Source: Datisca glomerata
Lineage: Eukaryota > Streptophyta > Magnoliopsida > Cucurbitales > Datiscaceae
NCBI GenBank assembly: GCA_003255025.1
Contig: QANY01004770.1
Coordinates: forward strand, 1,101,790-1,165,789
Reading direction: 5' to 3'
Length of the DNA: 64,000 nucleotides
Shown here: piece after piece, positions 45,795 through 57,785 of the stretch
Numbering within the stretch: the stretch's first letter is position 1
How the letters are laid out: each line of letters begins with the position of its first letter
Notes under the pieces: model-generated
Database searches by the model: none
What the model was told of the DNA's origin: nothing
The model's input: the letters and a program-made list of their open reading frames with translations, nothing else
Translations under genes and position numbers: made by a program

Positions 45795-47176
45795 AGGCTT
45801 AATTATGTCGACTCTCTAGATTTGTTTTTCCTCAAACTAAGAACAATACCTCAAGAGTTCAAGCAAATAAGAATATTTTGGGAGCTTCTGGTTGTGTTAT
45901 AGTTGAGCCGAACGGTTTGAGCGGTGGACTGGCTGTCTTTTGGAGGGAAGATAAAATGGTGGAGTTAGTTAAATACTCTAATTTTTTCCATTAAAGTTAA
46001 AGTTTTCGATGGGAAAAATCATGCATTGGAAGCCGTTTGCGGTTTATGCTAGTACCCAAGACAATGTTTGTGTAGAGCAATTTAGCTTATTGGGTGCTCG
46101 TATCAGGAGTTGTGGTGAAAATTATGTTGTATTGGGTGACTTTAACGATCTTGCCTTCTCATTTGAAAAATGGGGAGGCCAACCACGTAGTCTATCTTCT
46201 TCATCTCTCCTCCCATCTCTGATGAGAGAAGGAAACCTTGTTAATATTGGTTACGTGGGTACGCCTTTTACGTGGAACAATAGGAGAACATGGAATAATC
46301 TTATAAAGGAAAGGTTGGATAGATGCCTTGTTTCAGCGGATTGGCTTCCTGATTATCATGCGGCTCGCCTTTATCATTGCCCGAGTCTAGGTTCAGATCA
46401 CGTTGCTAACTTACTGGTTACCTCTGAATCTATAAGGAGACCTAAGGCGATTTTTCATTATGATCATTGCTGCCGTAATGGGTCTTCTTCATTTGGATCG
46501 AATCTGTTATCTAAGCTCGATTCTCTCAGAATCTGGCTTGTGGACTGGATGCGTCAGACTCCTATGCCCAATTCAAAATCCTTGATGACAAATCTGAAAA
46601 AAATAGCCAGATGAGTTGTATAATAATGCTGAAGCCAACCTGGGAGCCATCAAAGTTCTTGAGCTTCAACTCTAAAATGCTATGGAGGGCGAAGAGACAA
46701 TTGGTGCGATAGAGCTCGGGATGACATGCTTTCACAAGGGGATCGGAATACCAAATTTTTTCATACGAAGGTTTCAAGTAGAATGAGGAACAACAGAATT
46801 CTGGGTTTAGAAAATGAAGCTGGTGAATGGGTTTCGGGCAGACATGCTTTGAAGAAATATTGTTGAGACTTACTTTAGGAGTATGTTCTCCTTTTCTTCC
46901 CCGTCCCTGGTGAAAATGACTGAAGCCTTGAGCGGCTTAAATCAGCGGCTGAGTGAGGATGACTAGGATGCTCATCAGACTAGTTTTAGAGGATGAAATT
47001 CATAGGGCAGTTTTTGATTTATCACCGACAAAATATCCTGGTCCATATGAGTTTTCAGCGATTTTTTCCCACCAGTGTCCGGATCTTATGAAGGATGATG
47101 TGACTTCTCTAGTGTTGGATTTTTTCTCATCAGGTGCTCTCCCCATGACCGTTGAGGGTTACGTGCTCAAAGCATG
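45795..47176 (+). mobile_element. LINE fragment E (L1-type endonuclease and RT start)
   Basis: An upstream frame shows GCVIVEPNGLSGGLAVFWRE, the start of an L1-type AP endonuclease. 46009-46614 is open and carries GDFND (46135-46149), FTWNNRR, KERLDRCLVSADWLPDY and the catalytic SDH (46393-46401). A broken RT start follows, with GLNQRLSED-type and IHRAVFDLSPTKYPGPYEFS (about 46990-47055). It stops at about 47176 where LTR F begins. The endonuclease motifs are intact; the RT and 3' end are missing. Confidence 0.85.
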
Positions 47177-49398
47177 TGTATTGACATTTTGATATGAAAT
47201 TTAAAGAGTATTATATTTTTCTTATAATTGTTTTTTTGAATTATTGTTGAATAATTTATATAAATATCTGAAAATTTCATATTAATTAATGAGAGTATGA
47301 TATTGTATTAGTACATGATGATTAAGATCATGGATAACGAATAAAATTATCGGTAACATATTAAAGTATGAAATCTTTAATGAATGATTGTTAATACGGT
47401 TCACTAAGCATTATGAATGCTTGTGATCTAGATTTAGATCATTGATGTAGATAGACATCTTAGTGAATGTATTTTATATAATAAGATTATATATGACAAG
47501 ACCGATATAAATTAATTTCTTTATTAACGTGCTGTTTATCATAAAAATTTAATAAACATCAATTCGATGATCATATGTAGATCAGTCTGAATCCTGAGTA
47601 GTCATGAACTCCTATGCATGTCTACTAGATTTTTTGATTCACTCGTTAAGGTCTGTTTGTTAATTAGGCTAGTAACTTTTGTTTTGGAGATTCAGTGATG
47701 TGGATGGCTGGGGACATGATCTTACAAGATTTGAAATCTAAGATTTCCTAACGGATCGTATATTGATTTCTTCAAGTGTTAATTCTGGAACTGAATGGTT
47801 ATTGAACTCAAATTTATAATAAGATTATAAATTAGCCATTCACTAGTGAATTAATGGAACTTAAGAATCAAGAGGTAATTAGAAGTGTATAACGGTAATT
47901 TTAACCAGATCTAATTTACGAACCAATAATTGAAGGGAAGAACTACATGAATTGATTATGTCAGCAGACTACATGAGAATACTCTATAAATATATTCTAT
48001 AATTTTTAATAGTACAATTTCATATTTATATTAGAGTAATAATAAAATTAATAAATAATATTATTTAATTAAAAAGTTTAAATCTAGTTTATTGGAGATT
48101 AAGATTATAGGTCCATAGTTCCCAAATCACCTCTATACTACGTTGTTTAGGGTGTGAATATTTTAGGACATGATAAAATGACTGACTTGCAAAAGAAATT
48201 TTTATTCTAGGGTAAATACGTAATTATGAGATAATTATGTGTGATTAATTAATTAAAAATTAATTAATTGAATTATTTATATATTTATATATAATTTTCG
48301 AAAATTATATATATAAATAATTATCGATTTTTTAAATTATCGATAAGTGAGACAAAATATCTAATTTGTGAAATTAGATAATTAAATTATTATTAGATAA
48401 TAATTTAAATCAACTAAATCTGTTATTTGTGAAATAACAGATAAGTTAGTTGATAGAGAAAATTGGATATGTTAATTTTGATTTAACGAATATATAGATA
48501 ATTATCTGATTAAAATAAATATTTTAATTCACAATAATTGTCAGGTGTCAATCACTGATAGAAAATCAGAAATTGAAATGGACTACTGTGGTACCACGTG
48601 ACACTACATAGTGAGTGTGCAACCGTGCCGTGAGGCATAGCGCCATGAGGCACCGTGTTGGCTCACGGCACACTGCAGTGCCAGGTGGCACTATAGTTGT
48701 TCACAATTGTAGTGGATCCCACTGTAATTGATAATTTTATAATTAAATATTATTTCAGTTTTTTCCTGAAAATCGGATATGTCATTATCTAGAATATATA
48801 CACATATTATTCTAATGACATCAGCCGTTGAAAGAAGATGAGATAATTAGTTGATCAGATCATCAGTTCGTCAAGCAAGAGTTGAATGGAGAAAATTATT
48901 GGTGTCAGAGAGATTTTTTCTGTGATTAAACGTTAATCAAATCTCTAAAAGAATAATCATCACGTTCTTTTAGAGAATCACTTCACTAAAGTTATTCTCA
49001 GTAAATCTTTAAATCTCATGTGTTAAGAACATCTTAAGACAGAAAAAGTGTCTTGTAATATCCTATGTGCCCACAGACGTCCCGGTGCGTTAAGGATTTA
49101 CTTGAAATATCTTGGTGTGAATCTCGGAGTATACTGAGAACGAATGATCGATAGATTTTTGCCTGGACACTTGATATAAACTACAAGAGGTATATGATTC
49201 CTAACCTTGTATGTTGTAGATTTAACTTATAAATATATAATGGATCCTGACTGATTGAAAAATAATTTTTAATAAAATTTTTTATTTTTTTATCATAGCG
49301 TTGCACAAGTTTTGTTTTATTCAAATATTCAATTTTTATTAAAAACTTAATTTTTTAAAAGGTCACGCGCCTTTATGCGTCCACCGCGACGACCACCA
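47177..49398 (+). repeat. Long LTR F of a further retrotransposon
   Basis: Runs from TGTATTGACATTTTG to ...GACGACCACCA, directly before a primer-binding site at 49401. It interrupts LINE E. It has a hairpin cluster (48244-48452), a GC-rich palindromic patch (48595-48725) and a distal TGTATTTAC-like region. No partner LTR or coding region was found, so the start coordinate is approximate and the superfamily is inferred from the primer-binding site. Confidence 0.6.
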
Positions 49399-49400
49399 AG

Positions 49401-49412
49401 TGGTATCAGACC
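49401..49412 (+). promoter_or_regulatory. Primer-binding site TGGTATCAGACC
   Basis: TGGTATCAGA is the canonical primer-binding site complementary to initiator tRNA-Met used by many plant copia elements; it follows ...CCACCAAG. The next ~380 bp would be leader, without recognisable coding sequence. Confidence 0.65.
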
Positions 49413-49784
49413 GGTTTTTATATATTTAGATATTAAATATTGTATGAGTTTTATTGTATTATTCATATAATATGATATGTGTATGATGATGGATGGTTAT
49501 GTTTTTTGAATGTATGAAAAATAATGGATTGTAAATTGTATGGTGTTTATTGGGTTAGCCTTTATTTTAACTTTCAACAAGTTTCCCAAATAACTAATAT
49601 TGAATTTTGAATGATTGCTTATGTTTCTAATTTTGATATCATATTGTGCTCTAGTGTTAGACTGTAGTCTGGTAGTAGTGTACTATAACACTACATTAGT
49701 TTAGAGTTGGCTTGGCTAGCTATAGCTTGTTGTGTTTGTATTTTTGTGTTTTTGTGTCATGTTTCTGAGGTATGCCCTTGGTGT

Positions 49785-50260
49785 TTATTTTTTTGGTTGA
49801 ATAAAACATCTATTTAACCAAAGAAAATATTATTTTTTTATTTAATTAAATATATTTATTTAAAAAATATATTATATAAAAATTTGACAAAATGTTTTAA
49901 AAGACAGTAAAATATTTTATAAACAATATTTCAATAAAGATTGTCTTGGTCTAGTGGTAAAGAGTATATTTATTGAGGGTGAGGTCAAAGGTTCAAACTT
50001 CAATATGTTTACAATTCATAATGTTTTTACAATAATGTAGGTAGTTAACAGGTCGGCCCGATCCGGTATGTGTCGGGCCTAAGATAGGTCCACTCTGGGT
50101 CAGGGCATGGCTCAAAATGCAATGTCCAGAACAGACCAATCAAAGCCCACGGTCCAGGCCTGGACCGATTTTGTATAGTCCGATCCTAGGACATGCCCGG
50201 CTTTTAAAGGGCTAGTGCTGGTTGGTTTCCCATGTCGGATCAGTCCAGTTGCCACATCTA
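49785..50260 (+). mobile_element. GGCCCG-rich hAT-like miniature element, copy 1 (truncated)
   Basis: Shares, in reverse complement, most of the middle and one end of 57786-58789, including GGTCTAGTGGTAAAGAG / GGTCTATTGGTAAAAAG and the GGCCGG-rich terminus. It ends GCCACATCTA at 50251-50260, matching the GGTGGCAA-type terminus of the other copy. The first ~500 bp of the partner are absent. It lies against the copia G RNase H remnant. Confidence 0.6.
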
Positions 50261-50273
50261 CTGATAGTTTTAG

Positions 50274-50745
50274 GTCGCATAGAACATATATCCAAGTGTT
50301 CTTGAATGATATAGTGATGCAAACTGAATATCTGATATGAAGGGACCCGAAGTCAACTAATGGGTATGTGTTCACACTATGAGGTGTAGATTTTTCGTGG
50401 AAATCTTCTAAGCAGACATTTATAGCCCCATTATGGAATTTGAGCTCATTGCTCTAGATAAGTGTACAAAAGAGGCTGAATGGCTACATAATTTCTTAGA
50501 GGATATTCAGCTGTAGCCAAAACCTGTACAAGCAATTTGTATCTATTGCGATAGTTAGTCTGCAATTGAAAGGGCACATAGCAACATGTATAATGGTAAG
50601 TCGTGACACACAAATTGTAGGCATAATACTATTTGACAAGTGCTATGAAATGAGGTTATCTTTGTTTACTATGTCAAGTCAAAGGATAACATGGCGAACC
50701 TGCTAACCAAAGGCCATGAACGAATAAGTCAATAAGATAGAAACC
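50274..50745 (+). pseudogene. Copia G: RNase H remnant
   Basis: Broken forward frames read DANWISDMKGPEVN, FELIALDKCTKEAEWLHNFL, ICIYCDS and, at the end, YVKSKDNMANLLTKGHERIS. These are the conserved copia RNase H blocks, from the first catalytic Asp region to the C-terminal K-D-N-x-A-[DN]-x-L-T-K motif. Everything upstream of RNase H is lost. Confidence 0.8.
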
Positions 50746-51297
50746 CAACAAAGGTGACTGGTGATCCTTTGAACTAGTTCAAAGGGGCAATCTACTCATA
50801 AAGACTCAATTGGATCATTGTGGGGGTTCTCCTCTTGTCCATTCCTGTGATGAAATAGTGATGCATGTAGGGGAAGGTTAAGTATGCTTTTAATGAATTT
50901 AAGCGTAAGAAATATGTGCGAAGTAATGTGGGTTAGTCTTAATTAAGATATCACCTACATGACAAAGAAGTGGGGCCTATTCTAAAAAAAATTGTGTAGG
51001 GCTTAATTCTTAAAAACTCTCACAGAACCAGGCGAATGTTCATAACCAAAACAAATATAACAGCGAAAGATGAATTAGACCAGGAAAGATACATGTGTGA
51101 GGTGTGTCATCTTTTATATAATTGGTAGAACAATTCAAAGACATCGTGTCTACTGATCAGCCAATAAGGTACTGTACTTCGACAAGGAAAGTTCAAAGGG
51201 TAAAACTTACATATACGTTGAACACTATCACCAAGTCATAAGTGTCATTGAGTTGTCATCTTTTTTATGTCCTCTGTCAATTTCATTCATGTGGGGT

Positions 51298-52540
51298 TGT
51301 TGGAAAAATGGGAATGATCCATAATAAACTTTATTTGAGGTATCATTTTACGGCTCGATTTCAAGTGGGATTCACATTGTATTTTGATGGGTAATAATGA
51401 TGGGCGGTGCTCACATGGTAAAAAAACATCATTTAGGTGTATAAGAAATTATTGCTCAAAGTTCACCAGTGCAATTGAAAAAGTGTGAAAGTGTGATCAT
51501 ATTACATTTGTATAGGTCAGCATTACAACTCTTGATTTTCTTAAACTGTTAGAACAAATTTAGTATTAAATTGTCGAATTAATTATGGAAGTTATTTCAG
51601 AATTAAATACCAAAATTATTTCTAAAGTTTAATACATGATGGTTTTTAAATAAATGTTGTTTTTTAAAATTAACCCTGAATTTATTTATGAAATAAATTG
51701 TTTTTGTTTTAAAACCCCTCCGTGACATAAACTGACACATCTTCTCTTCATTCTAATACACCAACCTCAAATAGTTCCTTGTACTCTCTCATTGAGGCTC
51801 AATTTTGAGTGAGACTCATATCTTATTTTGATGGGATATGGTGGTTGGTACTCATATGGGTGAAAAAGAACTTGAGGCTCCAAGTGCACCCATGGAGTCT
51901 AAAAATTGTGAAAGTGTGATTAGATTACACTTGTATATAGGTATTCTAACTCTTGATTTTCTAAAACAATTAGAATAAATTTAGTATCAAATTATCAAAT
52001 TAATTCTAAAATTTAATACGTAACAATATTGAAATAAATGCCATTTTAAAATTAACCCTGAATTATTTCAAAATTATTATTCAATTATAAACCCACTTAA
52101 CTCTTCGTGACTATAAATTAGTACATTCTCTCTTCATTCCAACACATCAAACTAAAATAGTTTCCTTCACCCTCTCATTGTTCTTGTCTTCTCCAGTCTC
52201 ATTGTTCTTGTCTTCTCCAGCCTGAGACGAGTAGTTTTCAGAGAATTCATGTATTCATTATGATATAGTTTCCATTCTAATCAGTTCGACATAGCAAATT
52301 CTATGGTGCACAATAGCCGCTCGTTCAACAATGTCATCTTAGGAGACGGACGCCTAACGACCTAGAGCACCCATCAGAATAGACGAATATGTTTTAAAGA
52401 GATTTTGTGATACACAGGCTTCAACTTGGTAATAAGTTCCAGAAAATTCTCCAATTAGTTATACGGTAACATTAGTATTTGTTTTTGTAATTTTCAGATT
52501 TGTAATTGTTTCTCAGATTCAGTTTGACTTTTATTTTCAC
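51298..52540 (+). repeat. Copia G 3' LTR with an internal 444-bp duplication
   Basis: Begins TGTTGGAAAAATGGG after the polypurine tract ATGTGGGGT (51289-51297). Two related blocks (51352-51795 and from 51796 to about 52190) repeat with a 444-bp period, each starting GGCTC[GA]ATTT and each holding the TGTGAAAGTGTGAT and ATTAACCCTGAATT words. A short duplication CTCATTGTTCTTGTCTTCTC occurs at about 52175-52220. The end near 52540 is approximate. This LTR differs from LTR F, so F and G are separate elements. Confidence 0.7.
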
Positions 52541-53579
52541 TTTATATGTATGAGATGCATATATGTTGCTAACAAAAACCATATGAGCCAGGTGAATATT
52601 TGTGTTCTAATGATGGAGATGGAGTGGCTGTCTTTAGCACCACCCTCGAAGTGAATCGCTACAAATTTACTAAGCTTGGCCATTGCTGGCAGGACTGTGA
52701 CAATGCAGTCAAGTATAAAAAATAAAGGCCCTTTGACTAGGACGAATTGAAGGAAGAAAAACGTTTGGCTGCGAGTCAATCGAAGAGACTCCGGGGAAGT
52801 CATGGAACTCCAAGAACTTTTATGTTTTAAGGGGGCGTCAGTCTTACCTGCAGGCAAGTTCCCCAAGCTTCAGATTTCAAAGTGTGATAGTTTTATATTT
52901 TAAGGTGAAATTTTGTTTTTCATCCTATTAATTTTTTATTGACATTTATAAACTCTGGATCCAGATCCCCCTTATTTGGAGAACCGGAGTTGTGATTTTG
53001 AATTTAAGTGATGGTCGGGTCTAACTAAAAGTAAAACAATAAAAAGCTTCAAAAAAATGCCGAACTTGTTTTCTTTTTTTGAATTACTGGGCGTAGCTAT
53101 CTTGGCCATACTTTCCATAAGAAGAGAGAAATTTTTTCTGTGATTTACACGTTTAGTCAAGAAAGCCTTAAGAGAAACACCAGTTTTTTAAGGATTTTAG
53201 TAAAACATCAAGTTTTCATAACTGTCATAATTTGTGGACTAAAAAATTATTTTTTTCATTTAAGCGATTTTCTACAAGAAAAGAAATTTTAAATCTGTTA
53301 GTCAATCAATCACAAAAAATAAAAATTAAATTTGTTAACCAAACTCTTAAATATTATGCTACATACTTATCATTAATTAAGAAAACTAAATTAGGTAACT
53401 TTTAAATACTTAAAAGCACCAAAATCTAAGTCATTAGATCAATGCATTGGACAAACACTGATGATAAGTATATCATTGATGTTCTTTGAATAAATCACTA
53501 AAATGTTACGACTGAAATATTCTTATACTAATTAAGTTATGTATATCCATTATACTCATTCCTTCATCAAGCTCTTATG
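52541..53579. other. Stretch without a recognised gene
   Basis: A 109-codon frame is open on the minus strand (52537-52866). A forward frame at 52580-52850 has protein-like text (GEYLCSNDGDGVAVFSTTLE, then two stops). I recognise neither; one may be a decayed exon. Confidence 0.35.
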
Positions 53580-55179
53580 CGAACATAGGTATGTAGGTAT
53601 TTTGTTGAAGAGTATTGTAAATATTTTGTAAAGGATATGCTATGTAGGTATTTTGTATAATATTTTGTAAAGAATAGAAAAGGGGGAACAAATTTTCCAG
53701 TGAAATTCTTGTTAAATATATATTAAAACTATTTGGACTCTAGACCATTTGACGTGCATCCTTCAATCCACTCTCTTTCCTTTTTCGTGATGTGGGTTCG
53801 ACTCTCAAGTCCCACGATTTGTTTTTTATTTTCTATGAAAAAATTTGATTGTAAGGATTTAGTGAGACAATTAAGTAGACATTTATTCTTAGAATGTTTG
53901 ATTATACAAAACAAATATTTGATAAATAAAAACTAGTATCTGAAAGATAATTAATGAAAAATATTATTTTAAAATTTAATGAACAACTAAATGGAAATTT
54001 AATTTTACAATATTTATTATACAATTTGATAAATAAATTCTAGTATCTAAAATATAACTAATGATTTTTAATGACATTTTTTAGTATCTAAAAGATACTA
54101 ATGATTTAAAAGGTAACTCATCATCCATCTCATCAATAATTTAATTATGTTTATTTTAACTGTTAACTTCAAGAGTTTGTTTTTCTCTCTTTAAATTTCT
54201 TTGTACAGTGTTTGTTGGAAAATTTAGAGAAGAACTCAAGAGCTTGTGTCAATTTAAAAGATTTGATCTATCACTTTCTCATTAAACTATCTATGGAACT
54301 ATTTAAGTCTTCCGCAATCAAGTTCTCGACTTCTTTCTTCTCATTGAAATCAAAATAAAATATGTATTTGAGATTAGGGTTTGATGAAATTTCATATAAT
54401 CATGCTGATCTTATGAATTATAGAATATAACATGTTTAGTTAGGCTTAATTTCAAAATCTTCAATTAGTATCAGAGTCTCTCATTATTGATTTTTTTAGA
54501 GAGATTAAAATTTATAGATTTGGAAAAAAATCAAAAATTAAGATTCCAAGGATCTAAGAATTTAAAAATTTTGGTCTTATGATATTTTTGTTTGAATAAT
54601 TGATATGCAAGTGTGATTATATTGATTGAATTGCAGATTCATGTTGAATTTGAAAGATTTATATTGTAAAATCAAGATTAAGGAAATTAAAAAAATTACA
54701 TCGAAGTTATTGAACGAAAAACTGCCATAGGTTATGGAAGTTAAAAAAAATTGTCAAGTAGATAGGGAATGGACAGTTATTGAGTACTATGCGGTAGCGT
54801 AAAGGTACCGAGAAATTATTCCCTACTTTGCGGTACCTTGCGGGTACAAGGCAATTCCCTGCTTCCCAATACTGTACATGGACAGGTTTTTTTTTTTTTT
54901 TTTTGTGTTTTGCGGTACCATATAGAAAAATTGGAATTTTATCCCCCCTTCACAGGTATGGTAGTGTAGAACTGCTATTGTAAAAAGAAAAATTTGATTT
55001 GATTCAATTTAATTAAAGTGATTTCTTTTTCAATTAAATTTAATTATTTTGGTATATCTTTTATGGATTAATTATGGTTATCAAACACTTCGACTGAGTT
55101 AACTGAAGTAAGATTAACACTAAAGTGACATCTCTTATGTATATTGTTCATTAGGGTGTTTGATGGTTGTGTGTGTGCA
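53580..55179 (+). repeat. Tandem duplication unit A (flank, short LTR, leader of copia H)
   Basis: Starts CGAACATAGGTATGTAGG and repeats as unit B from 55180. It holds 5' flanking DNA, an LTR cut to 251 bp (54213-54463), a primer-binding site and ~700 bp of leader ending ...GTGTGTGCAC. It lacks about 490 bp that lie in the flank of unit B (near 55740-56230) and about 287 bp of LTR. Confidence 0.85.
54213..54463 (+). repeat. Copia H LTR, unit A (internally deleted)
   Basis: TGTTGGAAAATTTAGAG to ...AAAATCTTCA. Compared with the 538-bp LTR in unit B, the U3 part is missing. The primer-binding site follows as TTAGTATCAGAGTC (54465 on), with one change from TTGGTATCAGAGCC. Confidence 0.8.
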
Positions 55180-56332
55180 CGAACATAGCTATGTAGGTAT
55201 TTTGTTGAAGAGTATTGCAGATATTTTATAAAGGATATATGCTATGTAGGTATTTTGTATAGTATTTTGTAGAAGAACAGAAAAAGGGGTATATATTTTC
55301 CGGTGAAATTCTAGTTAAATATATATTAAAACTATATATATTGCAAATGTTGGACTTTAGACCAGTGACGCGTATCTTTCAATCCACTCTCTTTCCTCCT
55401 CCTTCACGATGTGGGTTCAACTCCCAAGTCCGGCGATTTTTTCTGAATTTTTTTTATTTTCTATGAAAATTTTGATTTTAAGGATTTAATGAGACAATTT
55501 GCTTTATTATACAAAATAAAATAAATACTTGATAAATAAAAACTAGTATCTGAAACATAACTAATGACAAAAAGTATTCTAAAATTTAATGAACAACTAA
55601 ATAGAAATTTATTTTTACAATATTTATTATACACAATAAATATTTTGATAAATAAATTCTGGTACCCCAAAGATTACTAATGATTTTTAATGTGATTTTT
55701 TAGTATCTAAAAGATACTAATGATCTAAAAGATAACTCAATTCTAGTATATGGGAGATTAATCCAAAATTTAAGTGATTTTTTAGAAATAAAGGCATACT
55801 GTATGATAGTAGAAAATAATTGACGATGTTAAAATTTTCTATAAATGAATTTTTAATTTGATCAAAATAGATTTGGCCAATATTGGCCTAGTAATTAACC
55901 ATTTTAACTGATTTTCTTTAATAAAAATAGTTAGTTTGTCTTCAAATAACAAATAAATTATACCTCAAAACACATTCTTAAATATAATTATCCACCATAA
56001 AATTAAAAACTACTTATAGGGGCATAGATGTAAACATGCAATTACATTAATAATGAACAATTTAATGTGTCATAAAAATTTGTATATTTATATAGTAAAA
56101 AAAATTATCATTTGTTAAATTGATTTTGAAAACTTATCTATTTACTATAATTTTTAAGAATATTCCGTACTTTTGGAACAAAGAGAGACTCAATATTCTT
56201 CCATATTTTTTGTTGACGTGCAGACTATTTATCTAACTTATCATCCATCTCATCAATAATTTAATTATGTTTATTTTTACTGTTAACTTCAAGAGTTTGT
56301 TTCTCTTTCTTTAATTTTCTTTGTACAGTTTA

Positions 56333-56870
56333 TGTTGGAAAAATTTAACATGTGGAGCCACAAATGTAAGATTAAATGTGTTGTGATATCTTTAAATAAG
56401 CCTAATTAAAATGATCTAATTAAAAAGTTAAAATTCTAAGATTTATGGGTATAATTATCATGTAATTGATGTGTAGATACTAAAATAATATATTTAGTTT
56501 ATTGAAGGACCAAATTAAAAACATAAAAAATTATTAAGTGCTTAGTTCATTATAAGAGTTGTGATTCTGAAATTACACACGCAAGCCAGTTTTCTTTGAA
56601 CCGTTAGCTCTATTCTTTCAATAGAGAATTTTAGAGAACAACTTAAGAGCCTGTATCAATTTGGAAGATCTGATCCATCACTTTCTCATTCAGCTATCCA
56701 TTGAACTGTTTAACTCTTCCGCAATCAAGTTCTCCACTTCTTTCTTCTCATTAAAATCAAAATAGAACATGTATTTGAGATTAGGGTTTGATTAAATTTC
56801 ATATAAACACACGGATCTTATGAATTACAGAAGATAACATGTTTAGTTAGACTTAATTTTAAGCCCTTCA
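56333..56870 (+). repeat. Copia H 5' LTR
   Basis: 538 bp, TGTTGGAAAAATTTAAC to ...AAGCCCTTCA. It matches the 3' LTR at 62767-63158, for instance in GGGTATAATTATCATG and TTAAGTTCTCCACTTCTTTC. The TG...CA ends and adjacent primer-binding site fix both boundaries. Confidence 0.85.
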
Positions 56871-56871
56871 A

Positions 56872-56885
56872 TTGGTATCAGGGCC
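56872..56885 (+). promoter_or_regulatory. Copia H primer-binding site
   Basis: TTGGTATCAGGGCC, one base from the usual TTGGTATCAGAGCC complementary to initiator tRNA-Met, one base after the LTR end. Confidence 0.8.
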
Positions 56886-57785
56886 CCTAATTATTAATTT
56901 TTTTAGAGTGATTAAAATTTATAGATTTAAAAAAATCTAATATTAGGACTCCAAGGACCTAAGAATTTAGAAATTTTGATCTTATAATATTTATGATGAA
57001 TAATCACTCTAAAATTTTTGATCATATGCAAGTGTGATTATATTGATTGAAATGCAGATTCATGTTGAATTTGAAAGATTTATTAAGTAAAATCAAGATT
57101 AAGGAAATTTAAAAAAATTACATCGAAGTTATTGAAGGGAAAACTGCCGTAGGTTAAGAATTGTGAAGAAGATAGGGAATGGACAGTTATTGGGTCCTAT
57201 GCGGTACTGTACTGATACCGGAATTATTCCATGCTTTGCGGTACCTTGGCGGTACAAGGCAATTATCCCTGCTTCCCGAAACTGTATATGGACAGGTTTT
57301 TTTTTTTTCTGTTTTGCGGTACCATATGGAAAAATTGGAATTTTATTCCCCTTCACAGGTATGGTACTGTAGAACTGCTATTGTAATAAGAAAAATTTGA
57401 TTTGATTTATTTGAATCAATTTAATGAAAGTGATTTTTTTTCAAGTAAATTCAATTATTTTGATATATCATTTATGTATTAATTATGTTTATCGAACATT
57501 TCGACTGAGCTAACTAAATTAAAATGTAACCAAAATTACCTCTCTTATGTATATTATTCATTAGGGTGTTTGATAGTTGTGTGTGCGCGCATAAATTCAT
57601 ATGCATATTAGCCGGCCTAAAAGAAGATTAATATTTGGACAAATTATATACACATTTATGATGGTAATCATGTAATAATTATTAAGTTTTACATGTGAAT
57701 AATTAATCAATTCAAAGTTAGATTTATTTTTTAACATGAATTACTGTCAGTATTTGATCATTAGAGTAAGAGTACTACTTATAGT

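Larger units (their letters stand above)
55180..57588 (+). repeat. Tandem duplication unit B (flank, full LTR, leader of copia H)
   Basis: Begins CGAACATAGCTATGTAGG at the end of unit A and ends near GTGTGTGCGCGC. It contains the complete 5' LTR of element H and the leader with GCGGTACC words and a T-run at about 57297-57310, matched in unit A at 54881-54904. Confidence 0.85.

Noticed and set aside
49600..49800. 3' tail of LINE E beyond LTR F
   Set aside because: The TTTTTTTGGTTGAATAAAAC word looked like a LINE tail but its right part aligns with the hAT-like copy at 57786-58789.
49945..50005. tRNA gene
   Set aside because: Only A- and B-box-like words are present; no cloverleaf with anticodon arm or acceptor pairing can be formed.
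52537..52866. 109-codon minus-strand gene
   Set aside because: No recognised domain, no promoter or splice support, and another frame in the same place looks equally protein-like.
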